64,000 nt of DNA from Fragum whitleyi (Eukaryota; Mollusca; Bivalvia; Cardiida; Cardiidae), in the NCBI GenBank assembly GCA_948146395.1, contig OX411547.1, positions 28,457,114-28,521,113 on the forward strand, in the 5' to 3' direction. The translations under genes and the position numbers were made by a program. The notes under the pieces are model-generated. The model searched no databases. It worked only from the letters and a program-made list of their open reading frames with translations, and was not told the origin of the DNA. Of the stretch, positions 10,352 through 23,395 are shown one piece after another. Within the stretch, counting starts at the first letter, position 1. Each line of letters starts with the position of its first letter.

Positions 10352-12120
10352 ATTCACAGAAGGTAATTTATAGATGGAGTAAAGGGAGGTAATTCTGAAG
10401 TATCTACCTCACAAGTAGATAGTTTAATATTTAGACATTTATCAGCATGTAATAAACATGTGGAGTGTTTACGGCTGTCTGTACTGACAGGTGCCATCAT
10501 ACTGACCAAGTCCATATTGTGGCTTGTATAATTTAAATTTTCATTAATTCACTATATAAAGGGAGGTAATTATGAAATAAAATTAAAATTCAATAAAGTT
10601 TATTTCACAGAATAAAAAATGTAGAAAGAAAATACCAAGCATTTATTGGATTTTTTTTTTTACAATTTGTTGAAAGCAAAAAAAGGGGAAAAAAGTAATT
10701 CTACTTAACAGAACATTCTACCATCAGTTATTGTTTACTGATAGTTTCTTTGCTTTTTAAACTAGAAATTGAAACTATTCATATCTATTTTTCAAATCTT
10801 TGATGGCTGCTAAGTGTTTATCGTGTAAGATATATCAGATAATCTGTTAAATGTCTGGATAGATTTCATGAGAACAGTAGCTGTAGATGGAAGCATGGTA
10901 ACAAGAGTTTTCCATTAAAAACTGGAAATCGGAGAAAAACCGCTGATAATGACGGCAATAAAGTGTCGAAAGAGGAACATGTTGGAGGGCGTGTGGTGGA
11001 TAAGCTTACTGAAGGCCTTGATAATTTGTTACTGTATTGCTTTGCATTAACCTTGAATTATGGGTTACCCTTTCTTGAATGACAAAATTCTAGATGATTC
11101 CAACAAATTGAAAGTTAGAGATATAGACATTTAAGTGTAAGTGTCTTAAAATAATTATCTAGTTGAGGTTGGGAGATTTTGTAATGATGAGGTTTGGCCA
11201 AGTCATTAGAATTTCTCACAGCTGAGACCAGATAATATTGATATTTTAAGACACATAATATTCTATTTATCATGCAATCATTTTCTAGCGCTAAATTTTA
11301 ATAAAACAAAAGAAATTCAGATGAAAGTGTATGCAAATTGTTTCTAAAAATAGACTGACTGATATCATTTCATGATAGCAGTTAGGTGGTATCAGGTCAA
11401 AAGAGGCTTCATTGCAAAAATGCTTTGATATTTCAAAATTGATGTAGAAACCAAAATAACAAGAGACATGTAGGACATAGCCATCCCTTGCCATCAAAGT
11501 TTGATAGTAAACTGAAGCCTAATCAAAGGGCAATTACTCCAAAATTATTCAAGCAAGAGTTGTAGTTCCTGTGCACTGCACTTCTTCTACTCCATGATAT
11601 CTATCAATCTGTAAAGTTTCAAGTTGAAAGCTTTTATACTTTAAGAGATATGCTCTGGACAAGTTAAGTGGAAGAATGATAAATGAAGACCATTACTTCA
11701 TCTCCATGTGACTACAGCTTATTCAAGCTTTTATAGTTGCCAATGGATGCTATATAGTTTGATTTGCTCTGGGTATGGAAATAAGGATTTCTTTTCTAAT
11801 TTGGTCCTTTGGTAATTCTGGAAAAGTGATAACAAAAGCTTGGCACTTTAATCATGCTTACCAGTTGCATAACTCAGTGTATTTCTGTGAGAATGCTTTA
11901 GTCCTTATCATGTTTTAGTTCGTAGTACCTTTTAATTAAAGGTACATTGGTAAATGCATTCAGTTTATTGATAGGAATTTTTTATAAAAGAATGATTTTA
12001 TTGTGAATTCAAAATTTATGATGAAAGTACAACCTTTGACTTAAATTGTCCAATAATCACAACATGGCTCTCCTTTGGTGTCTGTATTCAGGTAATAGTT
12101 AGAAGAAATCTGATTAGATC
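10352..12120. other. No gene recognised
   Basis: About 1.8 kb AT-rich; no exon, no clear repeat family. gggaggtaattctgaag / gggaggtaattatgaaat recur at 10,385 and 10,561. Confidence 0.45.
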
Positions 12121-12705
12121 TTAAAGTAGGGTTCACACGGCATGTTTAAGCAGATATGAAAAACCAGACATGTTTTGAAACATATATGTTTTTGGGGTTC
12201 AGACGGTATGTTTTACATATCTGCTTTGGATGACCCAGGTCAGTTATTTCTGAGGTGAAGTATTGTATTACATTACTGGAATGTGGAGATGAATATTTCT
12301 TACCAAGCCCCTTTGTCCTTTTTAATTAATAAGAAATAAAAAGATAGAAAAAGAACCATGCTAGTTTTCAAAAGACAAACAAACAAACAGCAACAAAGAG
12401 TATTAAAATGCAACTTGTCAAACAAACACTGATAATAATGATTATGATAAACACGATAATACTGATAATAACAACTTTCAATTGGTTGAAATAAAAGGTT
12501 TTTTTCAAAATTCAGAGTTTCCCCAATATTAATTTTCTTCTTATCAATAATACGGACATTATGATATAAAAAATTGCTCAATCTGTGTCTGTACAGTAAA
12601 TATGCTAGTTATAGCTCGGAGATCAAACTGTTAATGTCATAACTACAACTGAGAACAAGCTCTGTGATTGCATAGCTCAGACCTCCTCTCAGCTTTTAAT
12701 TTTTG

Positions 12706-12931
12706 TTTTACGCCACTTTCAATAATCTTTCAGTTATATTGCTGTGACTGGTGCACTTAACAACAGATTTCTGGGATTTAATTCACAGGCATCACATCCT
12801 TTCCTCAACCCATTGTCAACCCATTGATGGGAGACAAATTGTCGGAAGGATAAGTGCCGCTGTCGGGGATCGAACCCAGGACTTCCAGTTTGCCTGTATG
12901 GCGCACTTCAAACTGTTCTATTACGACGGCC
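12706..12931 (-). mobile_element. tRNA-derived SINE, degraded
   Basis: ttttacgccactttcaataa at the tail side; ggggatcgaacccaggac is the inverted B box; the head is worn (actgttctattacgacggc). Lies inside the 1.8-kb element. Confidence 0.8.
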
Positions 12932-13536
12932 CATGTCGCTGTAGGTAACATCATGTGAAAGAAAGTAAAGGTGTTTGCATACAGTTTTTCTATACTTTTT
13001 ACTGCAATAATACCGATTCTTAATTAACCTCTTGAAACAATGCATTAAAAAAGTCTAGAAATGTGTTATCTGACAATTTACTCTTTAGTTCATGAAACAA
13101 AATGTTACATCACGATTGACCAAATATTTCCTTTCATACCTCTATGAAAAAATGATAAAGTGAGTACCATATTGATCTAGCGAATATCTCTATCGGTACA
13201 TCTGTGAAAAAAAATGTCACTAGCTGGTATTTTTGCAGAAAAAAAAATATCCATTGAAAAATATTAAGAATCGTCATATTTCATTACTTAATGATATCAT
13301 TTTATAGCATCCAAAAAATGTTGCTTCATTGGTTTATGAAACGTATAAAATTTGTTACACTCCTATGCCTAGAGTGTGGTGACAATTTCGCTTTATATAC
13401 CTCTATCAATTAAAAAATAAAAGTTCTTTTGAATATTGTGTAAAAAGAACAAGAAATGTCAGCATGTATGGGAATTATAATAGTTTTGCTCTCCATTGAC
13501 AAAACTAAGATAAGTCATTTTGGAAGCCACTTTTTT

Positions 13537-13565
13537 GGGGGGGGGCGGGGGGGGGGGGGGGGGGG
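13537..13565. repeat. Poly-G run
   Basis: 29 bases, one C. Confidence 0.95.
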
Positions 13566-13932
13566 AGTGTTCAATACAGTTTTATAGAAAATAATTGAAA
13601 TAGTTAACTCTTTTTAAATTCTTAGTAGGATTTTGCTCGTGGAGCTTTCAATGAAATGATTGATTCATTCATATGATACCAAAAGTAAACAGTTTGTCCA
13701 GGTAATTGACAAGTATAAACAGATGTTATCAAGTCATCGCCGTCAGTATCCCCAGAAAAGCTTCTGATTGGTCAATTCTGTATGAAAAAGCAGACGAAAT
13801 AGAACATGTTCTATTCCGTCTGTAAAGCAGATCTGTTAACAGAACGCTCATTATCTAGGGGTTCACACGATGTGTTTTTGAAGATCTGAAAAGACAGATG
13901 TGAAAAAACACATCGTGTGAACCCCACTTTAA

Positions 13933-15484
13933 TAGTGCTGGTTTAATAAAATCTGCAGTAAACTTTTGTAGACTTTCATCAACTACTTAAAGCTCGATTG
14001 TCTTCAACTTCTTAGAAAATTGGACAAGTCTTGAATTTTTGTCATCTAGTAATGGGTTAAACTAGTCAAACATTGAAAGAACAGTTCTGACATCAATTTT
14101 AAGTAATTGAAGTTATAAATTAAAAATGTCTGTCATGCTGGACAAGGACAAAAAACATTGTGGAAAATGAAGAAATTGCTCACTGTAAGCAATTTCTTCA
14201 TTTTGCACAATGTTTTCCAAAGTTGTTTTGGGTTAAAGTTTGAAATGGAAATGGATTTTTGATCAGATGATGGAGGATCCAGGTACAACATGACATGCTG
14301 AACAACTGAACATGCTGAAAAAACTTAAATATAATGAATTGATGAAAATCTTTGTCCTACTTAAGACAAGAACTTAGCAATTATTTGATTTTCTACAATG
14401 TTTTCCAATTTTTATGGTTGAGAGTCCCATCGAGATGAAATCAGGATTTAACAGTTTGGGATTTTGTAGAATCAAGCTACAACAAGACTTAATTGCATCT
14501 GCGTATTGATGAAAGGGGTTAATTTCATGTATCATAGTCATAAATAATTTTCTTCATTGTACAATCAATATCTCCACTCATTGATGACTGTACTTGTAAC
14601 CCACCAAGGGAAAATGAGCTGTTTCTTATCTTTAAAGTATCAACCTTTATCAGACTGCACAACAATGCACAGACTGCATGACAAGGGATTTAAAGTTATT
14701 TCATCTTTGAAAGAAATTCAGAAATCACAATAACAAAGATTTGGCATGAGATAAATGTATATATCTAAAATAATACTAAAATACAAATCTGCTTACAGGA
14801 ATGAGTAAATTTAGAACACCTGCTTCAAATTCAATGTTTAAATCAACCCATTTAAACTTGTTCTGCTCCCAATATAAGTCTGAATTTTCTTGTTCAATTG
14901 TGTAATTTTGATTTGAGATAGGTAGATTTGTCGAAATTTGGCACAATTAAATGTTTGTGTACGTTCATTTTTTGTGATTATGAATATATAAAGGACATGG
15001 AGGCCACAAATAAGAAAGTGTCAAATGTCGGAAATCTTATGCAAAATGAAGAAATTGCTTGTTACTAGCAACTTATTCATTTTCCACAAGGTTTTCTTCA
15101 AAAGAAGTCAAAGAATTAAACAATTTCATCTAGTAGAGCCTGCAAATTGCCATCTGCATCATGAATTTGGACTGGTGTAAATTTTTGTTTTCTGATAAAA
15201 GGTTTAAGAGCTTGAGTTCCATGAAGTAGATGAAAGAAAATGGTCATAAATGGAACAGTTGGTTTAGTGAAAAGGGGGGGCCATATGGGTATCAAGATAG
15301 GGTATCTCGGTGATTGGCCCCAATTAGAGATAGTCCATGGCAATATCAAGGTCTGCAGTCCATCTAAGTGGCTTAATTTGGACTTAATTTGCTTTAATAA
15401 GGGCCAGTCTAATTCAGGATGTTATCTCGATGTCAAAACATATGAATGTTTGTAGACTACAGACAATTTTATCTCCCGGCTTCT
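13933..15484. other. No gene; short hairpins only
   Basis: Short 'gaagaaattgct' hairpins at 14,148-14,218 (cattgtggaaaatgaagaaa / and inverse) and 15,035-15,100. No exon. Confidence 0.55.
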
Positions 15485-15655
15485 GTCAATAGATAAATAT
15501 ATAATACCATACTTAGTGTTTTGTATGAAAAAAAAAATCTTAACCAGGTTGGGACAATTAATAATTGTCGAGGCTTTGCCGAGACAATTATCAATTCTCA
15601 CAACTGAGTTAGATTTTTTTTCATACAATACACTAAGTACGTACTATATTTATCT
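15485..15655. repeat. Long imperfect palindrome
   Basis: Arms cttagtgttttgtatgaaaa and tttcatacaatacactaagt flank ggacaattaataattgtcga / gagacaattatcaattctc. Stem of about 75 bases per side. Opposing open frames here are reflections of the palindrome. Confidence 0.85.
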
Positions 15656-15867
15656 TATAATTCTATTTATCTTGTTTTCGTCGATGTTTCTAACTGAAAT
15701 GCAAGTTACTAAAAATAACCATATTCATAACTATGTGATATCATAGAAAATATCATATGGGATGTTATCATACTGATATTTGTATATTTATAAGATAATA
15801 TGAAAATTTGATATTTCAGCGCTAAAAGATTGTGAGTGTCTAAAAACTGTGATAAAGGCACTTTGGG

Positions 15868-15940
15868 GGGTCAGCGCAAGACTATTGTAAGTCCCTATAC
15901 ATTTTAGGTACTTACAATAGTTTTGCACTGTCCTATTGAA
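15868..15940. repeat. Hairpin of the 'taggcacttacaatag' type
   Basis: cagcgcaagactattgtaag / cttacaatagttttgcactg around a short loop. Confidence 0.85.
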
Positions 15941-16113
15941 CTGTCTTTATACCACCTGATAGCACTGACAAAATGTAAAATTAATTGTTACAGCAAATGA
16001 TTTGTTTGCCTTTTTTCGTTGTCATGTATTTTCAAATTTATTAGCTACAGGCTTATTACATGTTTTGGTAAATAACCTATTTTAGATTAATAATAAACCC
16101 TTTTCTGAATTTC

Positions 16114-16117
<4 letters not shown>

Positions 16118-16152
<35 letters not shown>
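16118..16152. repeat. Poly-G run
   Basis: 35 consecutive G. Confidence 0.97.
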
Positions 16153-16153
<1 letters not shown>

Positions 16154-16177
16154 GAGATTACCAAGTTATAATATACT

Positions 16178-16488
16178 TATACTGCATTTCCTTTAATAAT
16201 AGCGACCTCCCTAATAGTAGCACCCCTATCTTTTTTGCTTAGAAAACCCACTTCAAATGCCTGATATTTTAGGAACTTTTTGAGACTTCTTCTCTAATTT
16301 GAGATAAATTTTCTCTAAACAATCATTTATATGATTGTTAAGAGGAAATAAACCTCAAATAAAAGTGAAAATGGCCTAAAAGACATCAATTTTAATGATT
16401 TTTTAAATCAGAAAATGCATACTAAATAAAAGCTCCCTGACCATGTTATGTATAGCTCATGGGAGCATTTATTAGGAGAAATACGGTG
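16178..16488. mobile_element. 'tatttctcctaataaa' MITE, full length
   Basis: Left atactgcatttcctttaata, right tttattaggagaaatacggt; inner palindrome aacaatcatttatatgattg. Confidence 0.8.
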
Positions 16489-16561
16489 TTTCTCAACTAT
16501 CAAGCATTAAAAAAAAGATTTCTTACATAACTGCTCTCAAAAGTAAGTTAAGTACTACTGT

Positions 16562-17068
16562 TCTGAAAACTGTTTGAAAAGAACAAGTTTAGTGTACAAT
16601 TATTAAACTGAAAACTGTTTTAAAAAAAACAAGTTTAGTGTACAATTATTATATTGAAAACTGTTTGAAAAGAACAAGTTTAGTGTACAATTATTAAACT
16701 GAAAACTGTTTGAAAAGAACAAGTTTAGTGTACAATTATTAAACTGAAAACTGTTTGATTTGTTTGTTTGTTTGAATGGGTTTTACACCGCTTTCAACAA
16801 TTTCGCAGTTATATGGCGGCGGCCGGAGCACCTAACAATGGATTCCTGGTATTTCGTTCACCTGTACTACCATTACACCCTTTCCAAGCCTCCGACTGCT
16901 ATCTCATATAGGTTTACGATTATCTACCCATTGGTGAGAGACAAACGTTTGAAAGGATATTTGCCGCCACCGGGGATCGAACCCACGACTTCCAGATTGG
17001 AAGTCTTATGCCTGACCAACAAAAACTGTTCGAAAAGAACAAGTTAAGTGATCAAATATTAAGCTTAT
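16562..17068. repeat. 46-bp minisatellite interrupted by a SINE
   Basis: Units of gaaaactgtttgaaaagaac + aagtttagtgtacaattatt run 16,562-16,756, stop at a SINE, and resume at 17,023-17,068. Confidence 0.92.
16757..17010 (-). mobile_element. tRNA-derived SINE inside the 46-bp minisatellite
   Basis: (TTTG)n tail side, gggttttacaccgctttcaa, body, then cggggatcgaacccacgac as the inverted B box; the head is worn. Flanking aaaactgtttga and aaaactgttcga look like the target-site duplication. Confidence 0.85.
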
Positions 17069-17319
17069 TTCCATTACTGTATCACTTAGAAATCATTAGT
17101 CTGTCTCCAGGGATAGTTGATTGGTTTTGACCAATAAAACAATAAATATTTATAGGGTTTTGTCTGTAAATGCAAATATTCCCATGGGTTTTATTTGTTT
17201 TTGATCACTTTCCTTAAACATTTTACTTTTTAGGCTTGGAGACAAAAATTGAAAGTTGAAAAATTAAAATTACCTGAGACAAATAAGGATGTGTATTAGT
17301 GTGTTTAATTTTTAGCTCC

Positions 17320-18335
17320 ACTGGCTGAAAGCCACTGGGGCTATTGTCATGGCGTTGTGTCCGTCGTGCGTCCGTCCGTGCGTCCGTTCGTAAACTTTTA
17401 CTTTAAAAATCTTCTCCTCAGAAACTACTGGATGAATTTCAACCAAACTTCACAGGAATGATCCTTGGGTGACCCTCTTTCAAAGTTGTTCAAGAAATTT
17501 TGATCCAATGAAAAACATGGATTTAATGGGCGTGGCTAATTTCCAAATATGGTAAAAAGTGAGTTTTCTCAGATTCTAATTGATGGATACCAATGAAATT
17601 TTACATGAATGATCCTTGTGTGACCCTTTGCCAGTCTACAAAAGATTATTGAAATCAGATGAAAAATATGCATTTTATGGGCGGAGGTCATTTCTCTATA
17701 TGTTATATAGTGGAAACTTTCATAATAATTTTCTCAGAATGTAAGTTATGGATATCAACCAAATTTCACTGGAATGATCCTTGAGTGACCCTTTATCAGT
17801 GTACAAAAAATTATAGTGATCGGATGAAAAATATGTATTTTATGGGCGGAGGTCATTTCTCTATATGTTATATAGTGGAAACTTTGAAAATCATTTTCTC
17901 CAAAACTAAATGATGGATATCAACCAAATGTCACTGGAATCTTTCTTGAGTGACCCTCTATCAGTGTACAAAAAATTATTGTGATTGCATGAAAAATTTG
18001 TATTTAATGAGCGGAGGTCATTTCTCTATATGTTATATAGTGGAAACTTTGGAAATCATTTTCTCAGAATCTAAATGATGGATATCAACCAAATTTCACT
18101 GGAATAATCCTTGAGTGACCCTCTATCAGTCAACCAAAAATTATTGTGATTGGATGAAAAATATGCATTTTATGGGCGGAGGTCATTTCTTTATGTGTTA
18201 TATAGGGAAAACTTTGAAAATCATTTTCAACATCAGTAGAATCCAAAATATTTAAAAATCTAGTCAAAACTATTACTACTTTACAAGAATTTCAAGCCTG
18301 TGGAGCGACTCAAGCCATTCATGGCTTTCTAGTTT
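17320..18335. repeat. Mollusc 'agctccactggctgaaagcc' repeat with ~165-bp internal units
   Basis: Starts agctccactggctgaaagcc...gtgcgtccgtccgtgcgtcc and ends gtggagcgactcaagccattcatgg. Inside, atggatatcaacc recurs at 17748, 17912 and 18078, with earlier variants at 17583 and about 17,419, i.e. five units of 164-166 bp. The gtccgtccg start is a widespread mollusc repeat. Confidence 0.88.
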
Positions 18336-18352
18336 TATAACAGAATATATCT

Positions 18353-18424
18353 GCCTCAGTGTGAAACAGTTGTAACTGCCAATATGTTTATAGGCAGTTA
18401 CAACTATTTTGCACTAAGCTATCA
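18353..18424. repeat. 'gaaacagttgtaactgcc' hairpin
   Basis: cagtgtgaaacagttgtaac / gttacaactattttgcacta around tatgtttata. Confidence 0.9.
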
Positions 18425-18903
18425 AAAAAGAAAAAAGGTTTTCATGGTCAGTCAATTCAATGCCAGAACTTTACAGTTAAAAATCTATTGTATTGTGATT
18501 TGAGAGGATTTTAACAATATTTTTTTTTTAATTAATCCCTATAAATAAATTGTTTCCTGAGGTATTTAAGCACAACCTGTTGACCTCATCATGCAAAACT
18601 TTTGACATTTTGTGATAGCTCTATTATTACCAAAGGCATTTACATGAAACTTGGCACATTACTAACTTTCAAGGGAGATAACTCTAGAAACTTTAATGCA
18701 AATTGTTCCCCTTTTTTAAACTTTTTTGTCCGTTAATAAGCACCTGACAGCCATTTAAGTGTAGGCATCGGTTGGAAGTGCTCTTGTTCAAATTTAGTGT
18801 AATTGGCTAAATACATGCATTTTAACATTTTAAAATGAAGGAGTGACCACTGCTACACCTGTATAAGGTATGTTTATAAGGACTGTTTAATAAATAGTCT
18901 ATC

Positions 18904-19131
18904 TTAACACTTTCCTGTTTTACAAAATTTTGGACCTTTCCAAATTCAAAGGTTTTGCAGACGAAAATTTAAAGTGGATTTAATTGAAAAATAACCACTC
19001 AGAAGGGTAGAAAATAGTGTGAAAAAAGAAGAAATTGCTTGTCAGAAGCAATTTCTTCTTTTTTCACAATGTTTTCTCAATCATAAAGTCATAGGCACGT
19101 AAAAAGCAGGGAGTAGACAGGAAAGGGTTAA
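18904..19131 (+). mobile_element. TTAA-type MITE, 'gaagaaattgcttgt' family
   Basis: TTAACACTTTCCTGTTTTAC left, ACAGGAAAGGGTTAA right, hairpin core as in the other copies. Confidence 0.88.
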
Positions 19132-20870
19132 ATAGAGTTTTTATCTCAGGATTATTTAAAAATCATTTTTGTCTTTTAGGAACAAAAAAATTTGAAAAAT
19201 GAAGAAATTGCTTGTAACAAGCAATAATTCTTTATATATTTTCAATAATGTTTTCCGTAGATTTTTTTTTTTCTTTGTGGATTTTGTTGGATAGTGGGAT
19301 AGTTATTGAGAGAATGAGCTAAAATACATTAATTATTATCTCAAATAAAAGTTAAAGAATGGCTGGTGCTACACCTGTCTATAAGAGGTTCTGTTTATCA
19401 GGACTCTATTTGATACTTTTCATAGTCTTCCTTAAATATGTTTTTATCTCAGGATTATTTGAACATGTATAGTGACCTTTCCAACAATTTGACACCAGCA
19501 TGAGATACAAACATTTAGTAGCCCCAACAGGTACATATTGTTAAGTGCAATAAGAAGATTACTATCAGTAGATACTTTAAGACCTTATCCATCTACAAAT
19601 CACATTGTGAAGACTATGGTCAGCCTGTGCGGATGCATACACTGGCCAGAGTCTATGCTTTGCGAACAATTGAAATTGTTAGAAATGTTACACACAGGCT
19701 CATCTTAAAATCTTTTTCCTCTTTTGGGGAAGAAAACATATTGATCAAAGAAGAAATTGCGAATAACAAGCAATATTTCTTTATCTTTTTCTTAAAATAA
19801 TTTTCAATAATGCTTTCTGTAGGTTTTATTCCATTGCGGATTTTAAAAAAAGTGGAATAGTGGGAGAATGAGTTAAAATACATGCATTTTTATCTCAAAT
19901 AAAAGTTAAAGAATGGCTGGTGCTACACCTGTCTAAGAGATTCTGTTATCAGGACTCTATTTGATAATTTACCTTTAAGAGAGTCTTTACCTTGGGATTA
20001 TTATTCGATGGTATTTGAACATTAATATGGAATAGATACTTAACTTATCTCTAAGATTAGAAAGTGATCCTTTAAATGAAAAGTTAACTTTTTTCATTGG
20101 ACTTCAAGAACTTAGATGTTGCGGATTGTAATAGGAACTTAATGTGGAAAATAGCTGAGCCTATGCGTTACATTTCCAACAATTTGAAATGTGAATGAGG
20201 TGCAAACATTGAGCAGCGTATACAGCCACCTACCATGAATATAATGTTGCCTGATGGTGTACAAGTACTTTGAGACCTTGTCTATCTAAAAAACACATAG
20301 TGAAGACTCTGGACAGACTGTGCGGATGCACAGGCTGGTCAGAGTCTTTGCTATGTACATATATGAAAATGTTGGAAATCTCCAAACAGGCTCATAAAAT
20401 TCTGACTTTGTATTGCTTAAATTTACTTACACTTTAAGTTTTGGTATGTACTGTACCTTAATTACTTTAACATAATGGCTTTTTCTATCTTTTTTTTATT
20501 TTGATATTTTTTTTAAATCCAGTCTAATATTTGAAAAGTTAAATACAACAGTTTCAACAATTAAACATGAAGTAAATTTGTAAAAATATCAATGGAAATT
20601 TATTAAATGGAAAAAATTAATGTGTTAATCCAAAGCCACTTTTGGATTTATGAGCTTCCACATTGACATCCATAATAAACCAGTAAAGACATCAACCAGT
20701 GAAAGAAAAAAACAATCGTTAATATGTATTGAGTCCTTTAAAACTATAATGTAAAAGGCAAGAAAACAACAGGCAAAAAAGATCTATTTGAAAAAAAAGT
20801 TGATAAATTATGCTAGTAATTAAACCATTAACAGAAAATTAATATGATATAATGTAAGACTTGTATCCCT
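19132..20870. other. No gene; two diverged copies of a ~550-700 bp repeat
   Basis: 19,180-19,430 and 19,735-19,960 both contain agaagaaattgc..aacaagcaa, ttttcaataatg and taaagaatggctggtgctac. Two gtgcggatgca hairpins (about 19,600-19,665; 20,280-20,350) carry the cagactgtgcggatgcacag core. Confidence 0.6.
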
Positions 20871-20998
20871 GCGTTCAGGATGACAAAAGGATGAAATTTG
20901 TTTGCCAATTATTCCCTGCTTTGAACCCAAGTGCATGTGTAAAGCAGGGTAAAATTGGCAAACAGTTTGCACAGTTTTGTCATCCCGAACGCTGGGCT
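20871..20998. repeat. Imperfect palindrome 'gcgttcaggatgacaaa'
   Basis: Arms gcgttcaggatgacaaaa...tttgccaatt.ttccctgcttt and the inverse aaagcagggtaaaattggca...ttttgtcatcccgaacgc. Confidence 0.85.
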
Positions 20999-21221
20999 GG
21001 TTCAATATATTGTGACAAAACCATTAATTAGCAGATACAACTATTTTGCACATTTGTCTGTATAGAATTATCACTAATGTAATATGGTTATGCAGATTTC
21101 TGCAATATTTCCCATGGTTGTATTGTTGGATTTGACCGAGGTGAGAATGGTTGCATGATAACCCCTGCGTGAGACACTGTTAATGACTGGTTATGTCATC
21201 ACAATGTAGAGAATTAATGGT

Positions 21222-21675
21222 TTAGCTCAAAACTATTGTAAGTGCTGATTTGAATAAAGGCACTAACAATAGTTTTGCACTGACCCTTTGAAATTAAGTG
21301 TTTGGTGCAACTTTAAATTTTCAATTTCATCTTTGGGAAACCATCAAGTAATTACAAGCTTTAGTTACAAGATTTACCATATGCATCCCTACAACAAGAA
21401 ATATTCTGTTATTCTATAGGAAAGCTTGGTTAAAAGAAATAACGTTGCTGGCTCAGTGTGAAACAGTTGTAAGTGCAAATATGTTCATAGCCAGTTACAA
21501 CTGTTTGCTATCAAATATATTACCTTGAGATTAATGGTACTTTGTGTATTTATTTTCGTGCTTTAAACTTGCTTTTTAAACTTTTCAAACAACATATCAA
21601 TGGCTCAGCGCGAAACAGATTTAACTCCCTATATGTTTGTAGGGAGTTACAACTGATCAGGCTGAGCCATCGATA
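21222..21675. repeat. Three hairpins in 450 bp
   Basis: 21,222-21,292 (actattgtaagtgctg / ggcactaacaatagttttgc), 21,452-21,515 (degraded gaaacagttgtaagtgc) and 21,600-21,675 (ggctcagcgcgaaacag / atcaggctgagcc, with the inner arms changed to actccc / gggagt on both sides). Confidence 0.85.
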
Positions 21676-21764
21676 CATGCCTGAATGAAAGGGGGCAGGG
21701 GTGGCGCCCTGCTTTGTCAACCGGTCCTAATGATTCTGAAAAGTATGAAAATTTGTAGATATCA

Positions 21765-21790
21765 CACACACAAACACACACACACACACA
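21765..21790. repeat. (CA)n microsatellite
   Basis: cacacacacaaacacacaca then poly-A. Confidence 0.9.
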
Positions 21791-21846
21791 AAAAAAAAAA
21801 CTGCATATTATTGACTTGGCTAGACCTACCCCAATTTCAAAATGCT

Positions 21847-21998
21847 ACCTGTGAGATAGCAGCTGGAGGCTAGGAAAGGATGTGATGCTTGTACTGGTGA
21901 AAGAAATACCAGGAATCCATCGTTAGGTGCTCCAGCTTCGCCATGTAACTGAAAAAAATGTTGAAAGCGGTGTTAAACTCCATTCAATCAATCAATTC
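21847..21998 (+). mobile_element. SINE, 5'-truncated
   Basis: Begins at ctgtgagatagcagctgga; body and tail (aaactccattcaatcaatca) are intact. No tRNA head. Confidence 0.85.
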
Positions 21999-22507
21999 AA
22001 AATGCTACATATAACAAGTCTTCTACAATATTGTCCAGATAAAAAAATGCCCAAACATGCAAAGTATATTGGACATGTTATGAATAAGTAACTCAAATAG
22101 CACCATTTAAATCCAGATATCCAAGTGTTGACCCCCTCCCATGGGCTGTTCACAGCTATTTACCGTCAACAATGCAGTAATGTGCACCATAGCTTACTCT
22201 CAAACTGTCAACATTGCTTGAGTGATAAGTTGTCAGGGTAGACTGCTGTTTTCAACAAATTGTCAAAAATTGAAAATACAGATGTGTTAAAGGAACTGAT
22301 ATTTCTAAATTCCTTCACATGATTCAGAGTTTGTATTAATTATTACTAAAACAATGGAATTTCATTGAATCATTACTTCAAAATATACTTCAAAAGTGCA
22401 ATCTACCACTGGATTGTCAAGTTGGGTTGAAATTATAGTGAGAAACTTTGAATTGTTATTAATTCAAAAATATGATATGAAGGGTTCTTTTTTTTTCAAA
22501 TTTCTGA

Positions 22508-22768
22508 GCCGCGTCATAGCGCAGTTGGTAGCACGTCTGACTGTAAATCTAGGTTCGATCCCCAACGGCGGCACTCATTCTTTCCGACTTTTTGTCTCTC
22601 ACCAATAGGTGAATAATCGTAGACCTATATGAAATAGCAGCTGGAGGCTAGGAAAGGAAGTGGTGGTTGTACTGGTGAGAGAATAACCAGGAAACCATTG
22701 TTAGGTGCTCCAGCCACGCAAAATAACAGAAAAAATGTTGAAAGCGGCGTTAAACTCCATTCAATCAA
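22508..22768 (+). mobile_element. tRNA-derived SINE
   Basis: gccgcgtcatagcgcagttg head, aggttcgatcccc B box with part of the anticodon arm lost, body and ccattcaatcaatca tail. Flanked by similar tttttttttcaaatt tracts, a likely duplication. Confidence 0.88.
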
Positions 22769-22789
22769 TCATTTTTTTTTTTTTTTTTT

Positions 22790-23158
22790 CAAATTCCTTT
22801 TGGAACCCTTTCCTTACAAGTTTTGAGCTTTAATAAATGTATGACTCTGTGAAGGAATAAGAGTAAATCTGAAGTGTTAAGAGGGTATTATAAGAACCCG
22901 GCAGGCGTTTCTAGCAGAATTTTAAGTACCCAAAGTTACCTAGTGTAAATTTGATAACAAGCAGAGATTATGGCAAAGATGAAATAAAAAAAAAATCATA
23001 TTAAGATAGGAATGCCTCTTGTAATTTTCATGTGAACATTAATTTTGGGAATATTGTGGGACTTGGGATTTGCATCAGAAATTATTATATTGTAAGGATT
23101 TATTAGTTTTGATTGAGATTGAAAAACAAATGGGATTACTGTGGTATTGCATGATAAT
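22790..23158. other. No gene recognised
   Basis: AT-rich spacer. Confidence 0.4.
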
Positions 23159-23159
23159 T

Positions 23160-23395
23160 TTACCCCTCTCATGCTGAAAAAAAATTAAGCAAATTTGTAT
23201 TAAATTGAAAGTGCAAAGAGCCCTGGATGTACTAATTGTGAGTTATTATTTATAATCATTTTGAAAAAAATATATATATATATTTTAAACAGGTGGTGTA
23301 TACTATGATCAGGCTGCACATAATAAGTGCAGGCTGATCTTTGTCTATACCTTTGCGAAAGCAGGGAAATTCCTGGTCCAGCATGAAAAGAATCA
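23160..23395. mobile_element. TTAA-type MITE, 'cccttgtcatgctga' family, degraded
   Basis: acccctctcatgctgaaa left, gtccagcatgaaaagaatc right; core gctgcacataataagtgcag. Confidence 0.7.

Larger units (their letters stand above)
12125..13928. mobile_element. 1.8-kb TTAA-flanked non-autonomous element
   Basis: Left end TTAA-AGTAGGGTTCACACGG at 12121, right end TGTGAACCCCACT-TTAA ending 13932. TTAA on both sides suggests a piggyBac-like mechanism. The right end is a hairpin of its own (13,855-13,926: gttcacacgatgtgttttt and inverse) and gttcagacggtatgtttta recurs at 12,198. It contains a SINE (12,706-12,931) and a poly-G run. No transposase. Confidence 0.65.
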
